Positions 15,860 to 23,828 of a stretch of 58,355 nt of DNA are shown piece after piece. Numbering within the stretch: the stretch's first letter is position 1; every line of letters begins with the position of its first letter. The position numbers and the translations under genes are program-made. This DNA is from Cohnella xylanilytica (GTDB lineage: Bacteria > Bacillota > Bacilli > Paenibacillales > Paenibacillaceae). Below the pieces are notes generated by a model. The model saw nothing but the letters and a program-made list of their open reading frames with translations. It was not told the DNA's origin and did no database searches. Location: NCBI RefSeq assembly GCF_014212175.1, contig NZ_JACJVR010000129.1:1-58355 (forward strand), in the 5' to 3' direction.

Positions 15860-17089
15860 GTGTCTTCTCCGGCAACCGAAGCCCGAGGCTCCGCGGCCGC
15901 GGCTTCCCTGACCGTCCTGCCCGTGCTGCTGGCGATCAGCTTCGTGCACATGATGAACGATTCGATGCAGGCGGTCGTGCCCGCTCTGTACACCGTGCTG
16001 GAGAAGTCGCTCGACCTCTCGTACGCCCAGCTCGGCTGGATCTCGTTCGCGCTCAACATGACGTCCTCCGTCCTGCAGCCCGTCGTGGGGACGTATACCG
16101 ACCGGACGTCGAAGCCTTATATGCTGCCGTTCGGCATGGGCTTAAGCCTGCTCGGCATGGTCGGCATCGCGCTGGCCCCGTCGTTCTGGGTCGTGCTGAT
16201 CGCCGTTCTGTTCATCGGCTTCGGCTCGGCGATTTTCCATCCGGAAGGGTCGCGGGTCGTCTACTTCGCGGCGGGCGGGAAGCGCGGCTTCGCCCAGTCC
16301 GTGTACCAGGTCGGCGGCAACGCGGGCAGCTCGCTGGCTCCGCTAATGACGCTGTTCGTGTTCGTGCCGCTCGGCCAGATCGGCGCCCTGTGGGGCACGC
16401 TGTTCGCGCTGGCCGCCATCGGCGCCTTGCTGTGGGTAGCGCCTTGGTACAAGAGGCAGCTCGCCGATTGGAAGGCGAAGGGCGCCGTCAAGAAGGGCGG
16501 CCGGAGCGTCGCTTCTTCGCTGACGCTGAGCCGCGGGCGGGTCGCGATGGCGATGGGCCTGCTCGTGTTTATCGTGTTCGGGCGTTCCTGGTACCATGCG
16601 GGGATCGGCAATTATTATCAGTTTTTCCTGATCGAGCATTACGGCCTGACCGCCAAGCAAGCGCAGGTTCCTCTGTTCCTGTTCCTGCTGTCGGGCGTTC
16701 TCGGCACTTTCTTCGGGGGCGTTATGGCGGACCGGATCGGGTTGAAAAAAATGATCGTGCTGTCGATCGCGGGCGCCGTCCCGTTCTCGCTGGCGCTTCC
16801 GTACCTGCCGCTTGAGTGGGTGTATCCGGTCATCTTCGTGCTCGGCTTTATCCTGCTGTCCGGCTTCTCGGTCGCCGTCGTGTACGCGCAGCACCTGATG
16901 CCGACGAAGGTCGGGATGGCGTCCGGGCTGACGACCGGCCTCGCCTTCGGCATGGGCGCTCTCGGCGCCGTCGTGCTCGGGAAGGCCGCCGACGTGTTCG
17001 GCATGGTCGACGTCATGCGGAGCATCGCGTTCCTGCCGCTGATCGGGCTGCTGGCGCTGCTGCTGCCTTCCGACCGAAGGAAGGCATAA
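15860..17089 (+). CDS. MFS transporter, fosmidomycin-resistance (FSR) type
   Basis: The 409-residue protein has about 12 membrane segments. The N-terminal FVHMMNDSMQAVVPALYTVLE is characteristic of the FSR/Fsr subfamily of drug efflux pumps. The MFS loop 2-3 motif appears as GTYTDRTSKPY. The GTG at 15860 is preferred since AGAGGTGA lies five bases upstream; a GTG three codons earlier is also possible. The gene has its own promoter after the terminator of the SsuA-like gene, so its link to sulfur is only positional. Its stop codon lies inside an 11-bp tandem repeat. Confidence 0.85.
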   Translation: MSSPATEARGSAAAASLTVLPVLLAISFVHMMNDSMQAVVPALYTVLEKSLDLSYAQLGWISFALNMTSSVLQPVVGTYTDRTSKPYMLPFGMGLSLLGMVGIALAPSFWVVLIAVLFIGFGSAIFHPEGSRVVYFAAGGKRGFAQSVYQVGGNAGSSLAPLMTLFVFVPLGQIGALWGTLFALAAIGALLWVAPWYKRQLADWKAKGAVKKGGRSVASSLTLSRGRVAMAMGLLVFIVFGRSWYHAGIGNYYQFFLIEHYGLTAKQAQVPLFLFLLSGVLGTFFGGVMADRIGLKKMIVLSIAGAVPFSLALPYLPLEWVYPVIFVLGFILLSGFSVAVVYAQHLMPTKVGMASGLTTGLAFGMGALGAVVLGKAADVFGMVDVMRSIAFLPLIGLLALLLPSDRRKA

Positions 17090-17131
17090 GGAAGGCATAA
17101 GGAAGGCATAAGGAAGGCATAAGGAAGGCAT
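17077..17131. repeat. five tandem copies of an 11-bp repeat across a stop codon
   Basis: The unit AAGGAAGGCAT occurs five times without change (17077-17131). The first copy encodes the last residues and TAA of the MFS gene; the others are non-coding. Because each later copy has TAA in the same relative place, changes in copy number leave the protein end intact. Confidence 0.95.
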
Positions 17132-17218
17132 AGGGGAGCGTGCAGGGGAGGCTGGGATGGAGCCATGGCTTCGTCCCGGCCTCTTTGCGCTACCGTGTGC
17201 ACTCACGGCCGGCAAAGA

Positions 17219-17540
17219 GCGCAATCCAGTTGCTGTCTTTCGCCTAAATCGCCTCTTTCCCACTCATGTGAGTAATCCAGTTACTCTCATTCGTCCCCAC
17301 CGCCGCTTTCCCGCTCATGTGAGTAATCCGGTTACTCTCTTTCGCCCCCATCGCCGCTTTCCTGCTCATGTGAGTAATCCAGTTACTCTCTTTCGCTCAC
17401 ATCGCCGCTTTTCCGCCCATGTGAGTAATCCAGTTACTCTCATTCGTCCACATCGCCGCTTTCCTGTTCATGTGAGTAATCCAGTTACTCTCTTTCGTCT
17501 TCACCGCCGCTTTCCCGCCCATGTGAGTAATCCATCTTCC
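17219..17540. repeat. tandem array of 51-bp repeats with a palindromic core
   Basis: GAGTAA recurs at 17270, 17321, 17372, 17423, 17474 and 17525, exactly 51 bp apart, with a decayed copy at 17219 and a truncated last copy. Each unit contains the inverted repeat GAGTAA-N5-TTACTC followed by a less strict segment TTTCG..CCATCGCCGCTTT. Units differ by a few substitutions but never by length. There is no promoter or gene I can assign between 17132 and 17640 apart from this array. Confidence 0.93.
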
Positions 17541-17679
17541 GCGCATTCGCCCGGAACCTATGCAGCCGCAGCGACTTTTCCCTTTGTGAATGATTTGGGA
17601 ATATCCTCGAGGCGCGATTTGAGCTATACTATAAGGAACGACGCGCCGGGAAGCGGCTGCGGGAACGGGGGAGAGTCCG

Positions 17680-18135
17680 GTGAAGAACGAGAAATGCGGA
17701 GGCGCGGCGACGCCGAGATGGTTCGGATACGCTCTGCAGTCGCTTGTCTATCTGGCGCACCATGCCGAGAACGACGTTCGTTGCCCGAGCGGCGAGATCG
17801 CGACGAAGGTATGCACGGAAGCCACGCTGATGCGGCGCATCCTCGCCCGTCTGGCCCGAGCCAACATCGTGGAGGCCAGGGAAGGCCGCGACGGAGGTTA
17901 TTTCCTGCGCAAACCGCCGGAAACGATTACACTGGCGGAAGTGTATCGCGCCCTCGAGATGACGGAGCCGCTGTGCACCGGCCTGATGGATACGGCGAGC
18001 GACGGCATGATCGGGATGGAGATCAAGGGCGCCTTCTCCGGAATTATGAAGGAGACCGAGCAGCTCATGATGACGTTGCTGGAGAAGCGGACGGTGGCCG
18101 ATCTGGTCAAGGAAGTTTACGAGGTAAAAAAGTAA
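17680..18135 (+). CDS. Rrf2-family transcriptional regulator
   Basis: The 151-residue protein has the Rrf2 winged helix: YALQSLVYLAHHAE, a helix-turn-helix around PSGEIATKVCTEATLMRRILARLARA, and the typical wing EAREGRDGGYFLRKPPETITLAEVYRALE. Cysteines are at about 6, 35, 46 and 98; the three-cysteine cluster of Fe-S members such as IscR is absent. It starts with GTG after GGGGGAG. An azoreductase gene 158 bases downstream carries a palindrome over its promoter, making it the likely target. Confidence 0.9.
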   Translation: MKNEKCGGAATPRWFGYALQSLVYLAHHAENDVRCPSGEIATKVCTEATLMRRILARLARANIVEAREGRDGGYFLRKPPETITLAEVYRALEMTEPLCTGLMDTASDGMIGMEIKGAFSGIMKETEQLMMTLLEKRTVADLVKEVYEVKK

Positions 18136-18145
18136 GTAACTGCAA

Positions 18146-18195
18146 TTGACATAGGGGCTTAACTTGTTTTATACTGTGTTCAGTTGCCACACAGT
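18146..18195 (+). promoter_or_regulatory. azoreductase promoter with overlapping palindromic operator
   Basis: TTGACA (18146-18151), an 18-bp spacer and TATACT (18170-18175) form a good promoter. ACTGTGT (18173-18179) and ACACAGT (18189-18195) form a perfect 7-bp inverted repeat with a 9-bp centre that covers the -10 box and start site, so a bound repressor would block transcription. The adjacent Rrf2 protein is the simplest candidate. Confidence 0.72.
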
Positions 18196-18293
18196 AATTG
18201 GCTTCACGCAGGGCTCGCCAGCCAAGGCATGGAAGCGACTGTAACTGTGACAATAATTAGCATAATTACATTCATCAGGAGGAATGAACGACT

Positions 18294-18920
18294 ATGGCTA
18301 ACGTCCTTTTCGTCAAAGCGAACGGCCGTCCGTCCGACCAAGCCGTCAGCGTAAAGCTGTACGATGCATTCGTGAGCGCGTACCGGGAGAAGAACCCGGG
18401 CGACACGATCACGGAATTGAACCTGTTCGAAGAGAACCTGCCTTACTTCGATAACAATATGATGACGGGGCTGTACAAGCTGAACAACGGCATCGAAGCG
18501 ACGGCCGAAGAGAAGCAAGCCGCCGAGATCGCCAACGGCTACCTGGATCAGTTCCTGGCCGCCGACAAAGTCGTGTTCGCGTTCCCGCTCTGGAACTTCA
18601 CGATCCCGGCTCAGCTGCTGACCTACCTGTTCTATCTGAACCAAGCGGGCAAGACGTTCAAATACACGGCGGAAGGCCCGGTCGGCCTGGCCGGCGGCAA
18701 GAAGGTCGTGCTGCTGAACGCTCGCGGCGGCGTGTACTCCGAAGGCCCGATGGCTTCCTTGGAGATGTCCGTCAACTACGTGCGCAACACGCTGGGCTTC
18801 TGGGGAATTACGGACGTGGAGACGGTTATCGTCGAAGGCCACAACCAATTCCAAGACCGCGCCGAGCAAATCATCCAAGCGGGGATCGCCGAAGCGGCCA
18901 AGGTCGCTTCCGGATTCTAA
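18294..18920 (+). CDS. azoR: FMN-dependent NADH-azoreductase
   Basis: The 208-residue flavodoxin-fold enzyme reduces azo compounds and quinones with NADH. Family motifs include VLFVKANGRPSDQAVSVKLYD at the N-terminus (FMN phosphate loop), FAFPLWNFTIPAQLLTYL (about 95-112) and LNARGGVYSEG (about 140-150). The length fits AzoR. AGGAGG lies eight bases before the ATG. A clear terminator follows, so it is monocistronic. Regulation by the upstream Rrf2 gene is inferred from the operator at 18173-18195. Confidence 0.95.
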   Translation: MANVLFVKANGRPSDQAVSVKLYDAFVSAYREKNPGDTITELNLFEENLPYFDNNMMTGLYKLNNGIEATAEEKQAAEIANGYLDQFLAADKVVFAFPLWNFTIPAQLLTYLFYLNQAGKTFKYTAEGPVGLAGGKKVVLLNARGGVYSEGPMASLEMSVNYVRNTLGFWGITDVETVIVEGHNQFQDRAEQIIQAGIAEAAKVASGF

Positions 18921-18940
18921 TCCGCCGCTGAATAGTCATA

Positions 18941-18977
18941 AGCCCTCGGGAGCGTCCGGCTCCCGAGGGCTTTTTTT
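18941..18977 (+). terminator. azoR terminator
   Basis: A perfect 13-bp stem AGCCCTCGGGAGC/GCTCCCGAGGGCT with a five-base loop and seven T residues. Confidence 0.96.
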
Positions 18978-19025
18978 GGCTTATGCGATTTACCGGCGGC
19001 GGCATGAATCGCGCTCCCGCGCGTT

Positions 19026-21935
19026 CTAGCTCTCCCAGCCGAGGGTTACGATTTTGTGGCCGCCGACCGGAATCGGCCCCGTCGGCAGAATGTCGCCTTT
19101 AGCTTCCAGAATCGTGCTGGCATAGACGGAGCCGCCCGCATCCGAATCGTCGAGCGAGACTTCGAGCGAAGTGCCGTCGCCCGCAAGATTGTACCACCGG
19201 GCTACCCAGTCGCCGCGCTCCTCGTTCGCCTTCAAGCTGGAGAAGGCGAGGCCATCTCCCTGCCACTCCAGGAACCGGCGCGCGGGAGGAAGCTCCCCGG
19301 CATGCAGGCCGGTCTGCACGACCGTGTTCGGAACGGGGAAGCGGTAGGCTTCCCGGTAAGCGGCGAAGCGGGAAGAGCCGCCGGCGTGCGGAACGATCAT
19401 CCATTCCGCCTCGTTCGGGCCGAGACACTGCGCTTCGGGCGTCGGGAAGACGCCCCAGTCCCCGAGCTCCCCGACCGAGCGAAGCAGCGTTACCGCGATC
19501 GTGTTCCGGCCGTCCTCCAGCACCTCGTACTCGTTCAAGCCGAGCCCGGCCACGGTCAACCCGCGGCCTTCGGTATCGGAGTGGACGTCGACGAAGCTCT
19601 GCATGTGCTGGCAGTTGCTCGGATTCTTCCATTCCGGGAACGGACGCGTCGCTCTCTCGGCGACTTCGAAGATGGAATCGGCGAAGTGGGTGTCCGCGCG
19701 GACGTCCGTCGGCAGCAGAACCCGAAGCCGGTGGTCGAGGGCGGCATTGTCGAACGTCGCCCGAACCCTCACTCCCCGGCCGGAACGGTCGAGGCTCACC
19801 CGCGTCGCGATGACGAGCGGTACGGTGTCGGACGAACGCCCCGCCCGGCGCTCCATGAACGGCACCATCGTCGCGACTTCCCGCGCCAGCCGTTCGTCCG
19901 CGCTCTTCGGCACGTCCAGCCGGCGGACGATCTCGATCGTCGCCCGATGCGGAAGGTCCTCGACCAGGCGAACGTCCGCCGGCCGGCCCTTCGTCGTGAT
20001 CGGCACATCACCCTTAGGCTGGAAAAAAATATATTCGTTGCCGATATCCCCGACGTCCTCGTAGTGGCCCAGATCGGCGTAAACCTGGCCGCTCCGTTTA
20101 TCCAGCACGGTTAGGCCGCCGTCTTCCGCGACCGTCACCTTCAGGTATTCGTTCTCCAGCGTAGAAGGAGCGCTCGCGAGGGAGGAGCGCGCCGCCGCAA
20201 TCGGGCTCAACGCCCCATTCGCCTCGACTTCCGCATCTCGGCCCGCATCCGCGCCTCCGCTTACTCCCGCGACTCCCGCATCTCCGCCTGCATCTGCATC
20301 CCCGTCTGCTCCCGCAACTTTCGCATCTCCGCCAGCCCCAGCAATTCCCGCCATTCCTGAAACCCCCGCCGCATCCGTCCGAGCCGGAATCCAGGCGAAC
20401 GTCGCATAGCCCATCGCAGGCAGGTCGGCCGCTTCGAACGCGATCCGCAGGGCGCGCGCCATGTACGGCTGCCGGAATTTATCCTTCGGGAGCTCGTAGC
20501 CGAACCGTACGCCGAGGTCCTCCGCGACGGCTTCGACCCGATTCCCTTCCGCGTCGACCAGGTACCCTTCCGCATGGGTCCGCCCGCGCACCTCCTCCGC
20601 GATGGCGGTCGGGTCCTCGCTCTGGTTGAAGAAGCGCCTTCCCCATTCGATCTCCGCGCCGACCACGGCCGCTCCGCCATATCCGCTCGTTCCGAAGACG
20701 ACGAACGGGACGGCCGCCTCCCCGAAGCGACCGAATCCGGTCGTGTCCGCTTGCGCAGCCACCGCCTTCGCGCTCTCCGAGGAGACGGCCTTCGCGACTT
20801 CCATGCTCTTGGCGAACCGGGTCTTCATCTCCCGGTACACCTCGTCGACGCTGCAGCCGCAGATGCTGTCGTGCGGGTGATTCTGCATGAGCGTCTTCCA
20901 CGCGTATTGCAGCAGCGCGTGGGGATAAGGCGCGCCGAGGCGATGGGCGATCGCCGCGAGCGGCTCCGCGACCTTTTCCAACAAAGTTTGGTTCTTCTGG
21001 TTGAGCTGCTTGATGTAGACGCGCGCGGAGGCGGTGTTGACGAGGGTGAACCACCCGTCGGTGCGCTGGCCGCGCAGCTCCCCCTTCGCGACGCTAAGCT
21101 CGGCGGGAACCGATCCCCGAACGGCGCGGACGTAGTCGTCGAAGTTCGAATGCACGAAGCGGTAATCCGGGTACAGCTCCCTCGCGACGCGCAGAGCCTC
21201 CGACAGGTCGGTCTGCACCGGCTGGTGGTCGCAGCCGTTCATAAGCAGCAGGTGCGGCGTCGACGCGTACTTCTCCGCCATCGCGAGCCGATGGTCCCAA
21301 TAGTCCTTGGCCCGGGCCGGATCGGTCGGGATCTCCATCCCGTTGTTGTACCAGTTGGCGAATAGAATGCCAAGTACCCGGGAGCCGTCCGGCGACTCCC
21401 AGATCAGCTCGGAGTAGGGCGATTCGTGGCTGCCCTCTTCCCCGACCCGGTTATTGAAGCCGGTCGCCTTGACGCCCCGGCCGAACACGGCGGTGCCGAT
21501 GCCGGCTTGCGCGAGAAGCTGCGCCGCCTGTCCCATGTTCCCGAACGAGTCCGGGAAGTAGCCGAGCTTCGAGACGGGGCCGAAGCCCGCCGCGTCGCGG
21601 TGCCCGATCTGCAGGTTCCGGACGTTGGCCTCGCCGCTCGTCAGGAACTCGTCCTGCAGCACGTACCAAGGTCCGGCCGACAGCTTGCCTTCCGCGCACA
21701 GGCGCTTCAGCAGCTCTCTTTTGTCCGGATAGATCTGCAAGTAGTCCTCGAGCACGATCGTCTGGCCGTCCAGATAGAAGCTGCGGAACTCCGGATCTTC
21801 GTCGAACGTGCGAAGAAGCGTGTCCATCGTCTCGATCAGCTTGACGCGATGCGCCTCGTAAGGCATGTACCATTCCCGGTCCCAGTGAGTGTGGGAGATG
21901 ACGTGCACGGTTCGAAGCGGCTTGGATTGGCTCAT
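19026..21935 (-). CDS. alpha-mannosidase, GH38
   Basis: The 969-residue enzyme lacks a signal peptide and should cleave alpha-mannosides in the cytoplasm. GH38 zinc and catalytic motifs are present: SHTHWDREWY (about 14-23), the nucleophile region GYFPDSFGN (Asp129), and NGCDHQPVQ. The ATG follows GGGGGATC. An odd feature is a low-complexity Gly/Ala/Asp insertion at about 517-580, built from short units such as AGVAGVSGGADAG, located between the central and C-terminal domains. The upstream promoter shares a motif with the importer operon at 25767, which suggests control by two-component system 1 and the handling of imported mannosides. Confidence 0.94.
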   Translation of the reverse strand: MSQSKPLRTVHVISHTHWDREWYMPYEAHRVKLIETMDTLLRTFDEDPEFRSFYLDGQTIVLEDYLQIYPDKRELLKRLCAEGKLSAGPWYVLQDEFLTSGEANVRNLQIGHRDAAGFGPVSKLGYFPDSFGNMGQAAQLLAQAGIGTAVFGRGVKATGFNNRVGEEGSHESPYSELIWESPDGSRVLGILFANWYNNGMEIPTDPARAKDYWDHRLAMAEKYASTPHLLLMNGCDHQPVQTDLSEALRVARELYPDYRFVHSNFDDYVRAVRGSVPAELSVAKGELRGQRTDGWFTLVNTASARVYIKQLNQKNQTLLEKVAEPLAAIAHRLGAPYPHALLQYAWKTLMQNHPHDSICGCSVDEVYREMKTRFAKSMEVAKAVSSESAKAVAAQADTTGFGRFGEAAVPFVVFGTSGYGGAAVVGAEIEWGRRFFNQSEDPTAIAEEVRGRTHAEGYLVDAEGNRVEAVAEDLGVRFGYELPKDKFRQPYMARALRIAFEAADLPAMGYATFAWIPARTDAAGVSGMAGIAGAGGDAKVAGADGDADAGGDAGVAGVSGGADAGRDAEVEANGALSPIAAARSSLASAPSTLENEYLKVTVAEDGGLTVLDKRSGQVYADLGHYEDVGDIGNEYIFFQPKGDVPITTKGRPADVRLVEDLPHRATIEIVRRLDVPKSADERLAREVATMVPFMERRAGRSSDTVPLVIATRVSLDRSGRGVRVRATFDNAALDHRLRVLLPTDVRADTHFADSIFEVAERATRPFPEWKNPSNCQHMQSFVDVHSDTEGRGLTVAGLGLNEYEVLEDGRNTIAVTLLRSVGELGDWGVFPTPEAQCLGPNEAEWMIVPHAGGSSRFAAYREAYRFPVPNTVVQTGLHAGELPPARRFLEWQGDGLAFSSLKANEERGDWVARWYNLAGDGTSLEVSLDDSDAGGSVYASTILEAKGDILPTGPIPVGGHKIVTLGWES

Positions 21936-21976
21936 GAAGATCCCCCGTTCTCGGCGATAGATTGTCGATACGATTC

Positions 21977-22026
21977 ATAGTAAAGGGAAGGAGCGGCCCG
22001 GGACAGGAGCGAATAACAAACTTTGC
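21977..22026 (-). promoter_or_regulatory. alpha-mannosidase promoter with putative response-regulator site
   Basis: On the minus strand GCAAAG (22026-22021), six bases, ATTCGCTC (22014-22007), 24 bases, then the -10 box TACTAT (21982-21977). The same elements with identical spacing precede the importer operon at 25682-25731. There is no consensus -35 at 17 bp, as expected for an activator-dependent promoter. Confidence 0.6.
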
Positions 22027-22193
22027 CGGGCATTCTTAGCGTATTCGCCGGAGGTCCGAACCAGAAGGAGATTGGAATCCCCCATAAGAAGCCAAGAATG
22101 ACGCATTGCGCTCCGGCGTCTCTAACGATATGATTTTCTAGCTGAAGGTCGTCCTTTGTCTATACGTCGCGGAGAAGGGGAAGGGGAGGACGC

Positions 22194-23828
22194 ATGCTGG
22201 TTCTGATCGTCGACGACGAGATGGAGATTCGGGAAGGACTGCGCGCGAATTTTCCTTGGCGGGAGTACGGCATCGACGAAGCGATCGCCGCCGACGACGG
22301 GGACACGGCGCTCGCCGTCGCCCGGGAGAGGAACCCGGACCTGATCGTGACCGATATCCGGATGAAGCGGATGTCCGGGCTGGAGCTGCTCGAGACGTTG
22401 GCGTCCGAACGCCCCGAAGGGTGGAAGTCGATCGTGGTCAGCGGATACGACGACTTCGGGATGGTCCGCCAGGCGATGAAGCTCGGCGCGATGGACTACA
22501 TTCTCAAGCCGATCCATACGGCGGAGCTCGGGGAGATCGTGCGGAGAATGATCGACCAGCTGCGGAAGGAGAAGATGGACCGGGACAACCGGAACCAGAT
22601 GAGAAGCCATCTGCAGAGCGCTCTTCCGAAGATGCGGGACGAGGTGATGCGCGAGCTGATCGAAGTGCCGTACAATCCGTACCGGGAGACGCGGATCGCG
22701 CACCGGCTGCGCACGCTCCAGCTCGAATGGGTCATGGAATCGAAGCTCGCGGCGATGCTGATCGAGGTGGACGATCTGAAGTCGATCGAGAACCGGGGCG
22801 GCTCGCGGATGGAGAAGGAGCTGATCCTGTTCGGGATCGGCAACGTCGTGAAGCAGACGCTGGAGGAGGAGTGCCGGCTGAAGTCGGTGCTGTACCCCGA
22901 TTCGCACAACCGCTGGGTCGCCGTGCTCGAATGCCCGGACGCCGATCGGCTTGAATCTTATAAAGAATTAGGGACGCTGTGCGTTCAGCGCGTCAATCGA
23001 TACGTCAAAGTGAACGTCACCGTCGCTCTCTGCTCGCAGGCCGAGCCGGCGAGCCGGCTGCACGCGCTGTACGCCGAGACGGAGGACGTTCTGGAGCATA
23101 AAGCGGTGTACGGCGGCAACCGGCTGCTCACGGGCCACGGCTGGGAGAACGAGAAGGAGCAGGGGAACCCGTCGATCCAGCAGCCGGAGGAGGCGCTCGA
23201 CCTCGTTCGCTACGGGACGGACGAGGACATCCGGGCGGCGATGGAGCGGTTCGTCGAGATGGTCCAGGGATGGGGGATCGCCGCCATCCGGGACATCCAG
23301 CAGCGGATCTTCGAATGGCTGCTCGACCTGTTCAAGAAGGCGGCCGCCGTCGGGTGGACGGACCGGAGCTGGGAGCGCAACCCGATGCTCGTCTGGGAGA
23401 GGCTCGAACAGTACGATACGCTAGAGTCGCTGCGCGACCAGACCGAGCAGTTCCTGCTGGCGATGGCGGCCGACTTCCGGACGCACGCGACGGCGCCGGG
23501 CCAGATTATCCAGGAAGCCGACCGGATCATTCGCCGGCGCTACTCGGAGAGCCTGACGCTGCCGAGCGTCGCCGCCGAGGTCCACGTGACCCCGGTATGG
23601 CTGAGCAAGCTGTTCAAGAAGGAGCTGCGCAAGACGTTCCTCGAGTATCTGACCGACATCCGGATGGAGAAGGCGAAGAAGATGCTGGCCGACGTCCAAT
23701 ACAAAATTTACGAGGTGTCCGCGCAGGTGGGCTACAAGGATCCCGTTCACTTCACGAAGCTGTTCAAAAAGCAGACGGGGCTCACCCCCAAAGAATACCG
23801 CAGGCTGCAGGGGATCGCCGATGAATAG
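22194..23828 (+). CDS. YesN-type response regulator with AraC DNA-binding domain (system 1)
   Basis: The 544-residue protein has a receiver domain (about 1-120) with the phospho-acceptor Asp54 in LIVTDIRMKRMSG, acidic residues VDDE at 7-10 and lysine in YILKPIHT. A central region (about 130-430) follows, then a C-terminal AraC double helix-turn-helix (about 440-544) with SLPSVAAEVHVTPVWLSKLF-type and YEVSAQVGYKDPVHFTKLFK segments. GGAGG precedes the ATG. Its stop overlaps the kinase start (ATGAATAG). It lies between the mannosidase and importer genes that share the putative operator. Confidence 0.94.
   Translation: MLVLIVDDEMEIREGLRANFPWREYGIDEAIAADDGDTALAVARERNPDLIVTDIRMKRMSGLELLETLASERPEGWKSIVVSGYDDFGMVRQAMKLGAMDYILKPIHTAELGEIVRRMIDQLRKEKMDRDNRNQMRSHLQSALPKMRDEVMRELIEVPYNPYRETRIAHRLRTLQLEWVMESKLAAMLIEVDDLKSIENRGGSRMEKELILFGIGNVVKQTLEEECRLKSVLYPDSHNRWVAVLECPDADRLESYKELGTLCVQRVNRYVKVNVTVALCSQAEPASRLHALYAETEDVLEHKAVYGGNRLLTGHGWENEKEQGNPSIQQPEEALDLVRYGTDEDIRAAMERFVEMVQGWGIAAIRDIQQRIFEWLLDLFKKAAAVGWTDRSWERNPMLVWERLEQYDTLESLRDQTEQFLLAMAADFRTHATAPGQIIQEADRIIRRRYSESLTLPSVAAEVHVTPVWLSKLFKKELRKTFLEYLTDIRMEKAKKMLADVQYKIYEVSAQVGYKDPVHFTKLFKKQTGLTPKEYRRLQGIADE

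Noticed and set aside
16343..17263. Minus-strand frames through the 11-bp repeats (MPSLCLPYAF-type repeats)
   Set aside because: They arise from reading the tandem DNA repeat and the MFS gene backwards; no ribosome binding site or conserved motif supports them.
17219..17540. CRISPR array
   Set aside because: The whole 51-bp unit is repeated, including the would-be spacers, and no cas genes are near.
17157..18149. A frame encoding 17-residue repeats, with a GGGGAGG site before its ATG
   Set aside because: The frame is kept open by the 51-bp repeat length and then runs out of phase through the Rrf2 gene; the product after the repeats has no sensible features.
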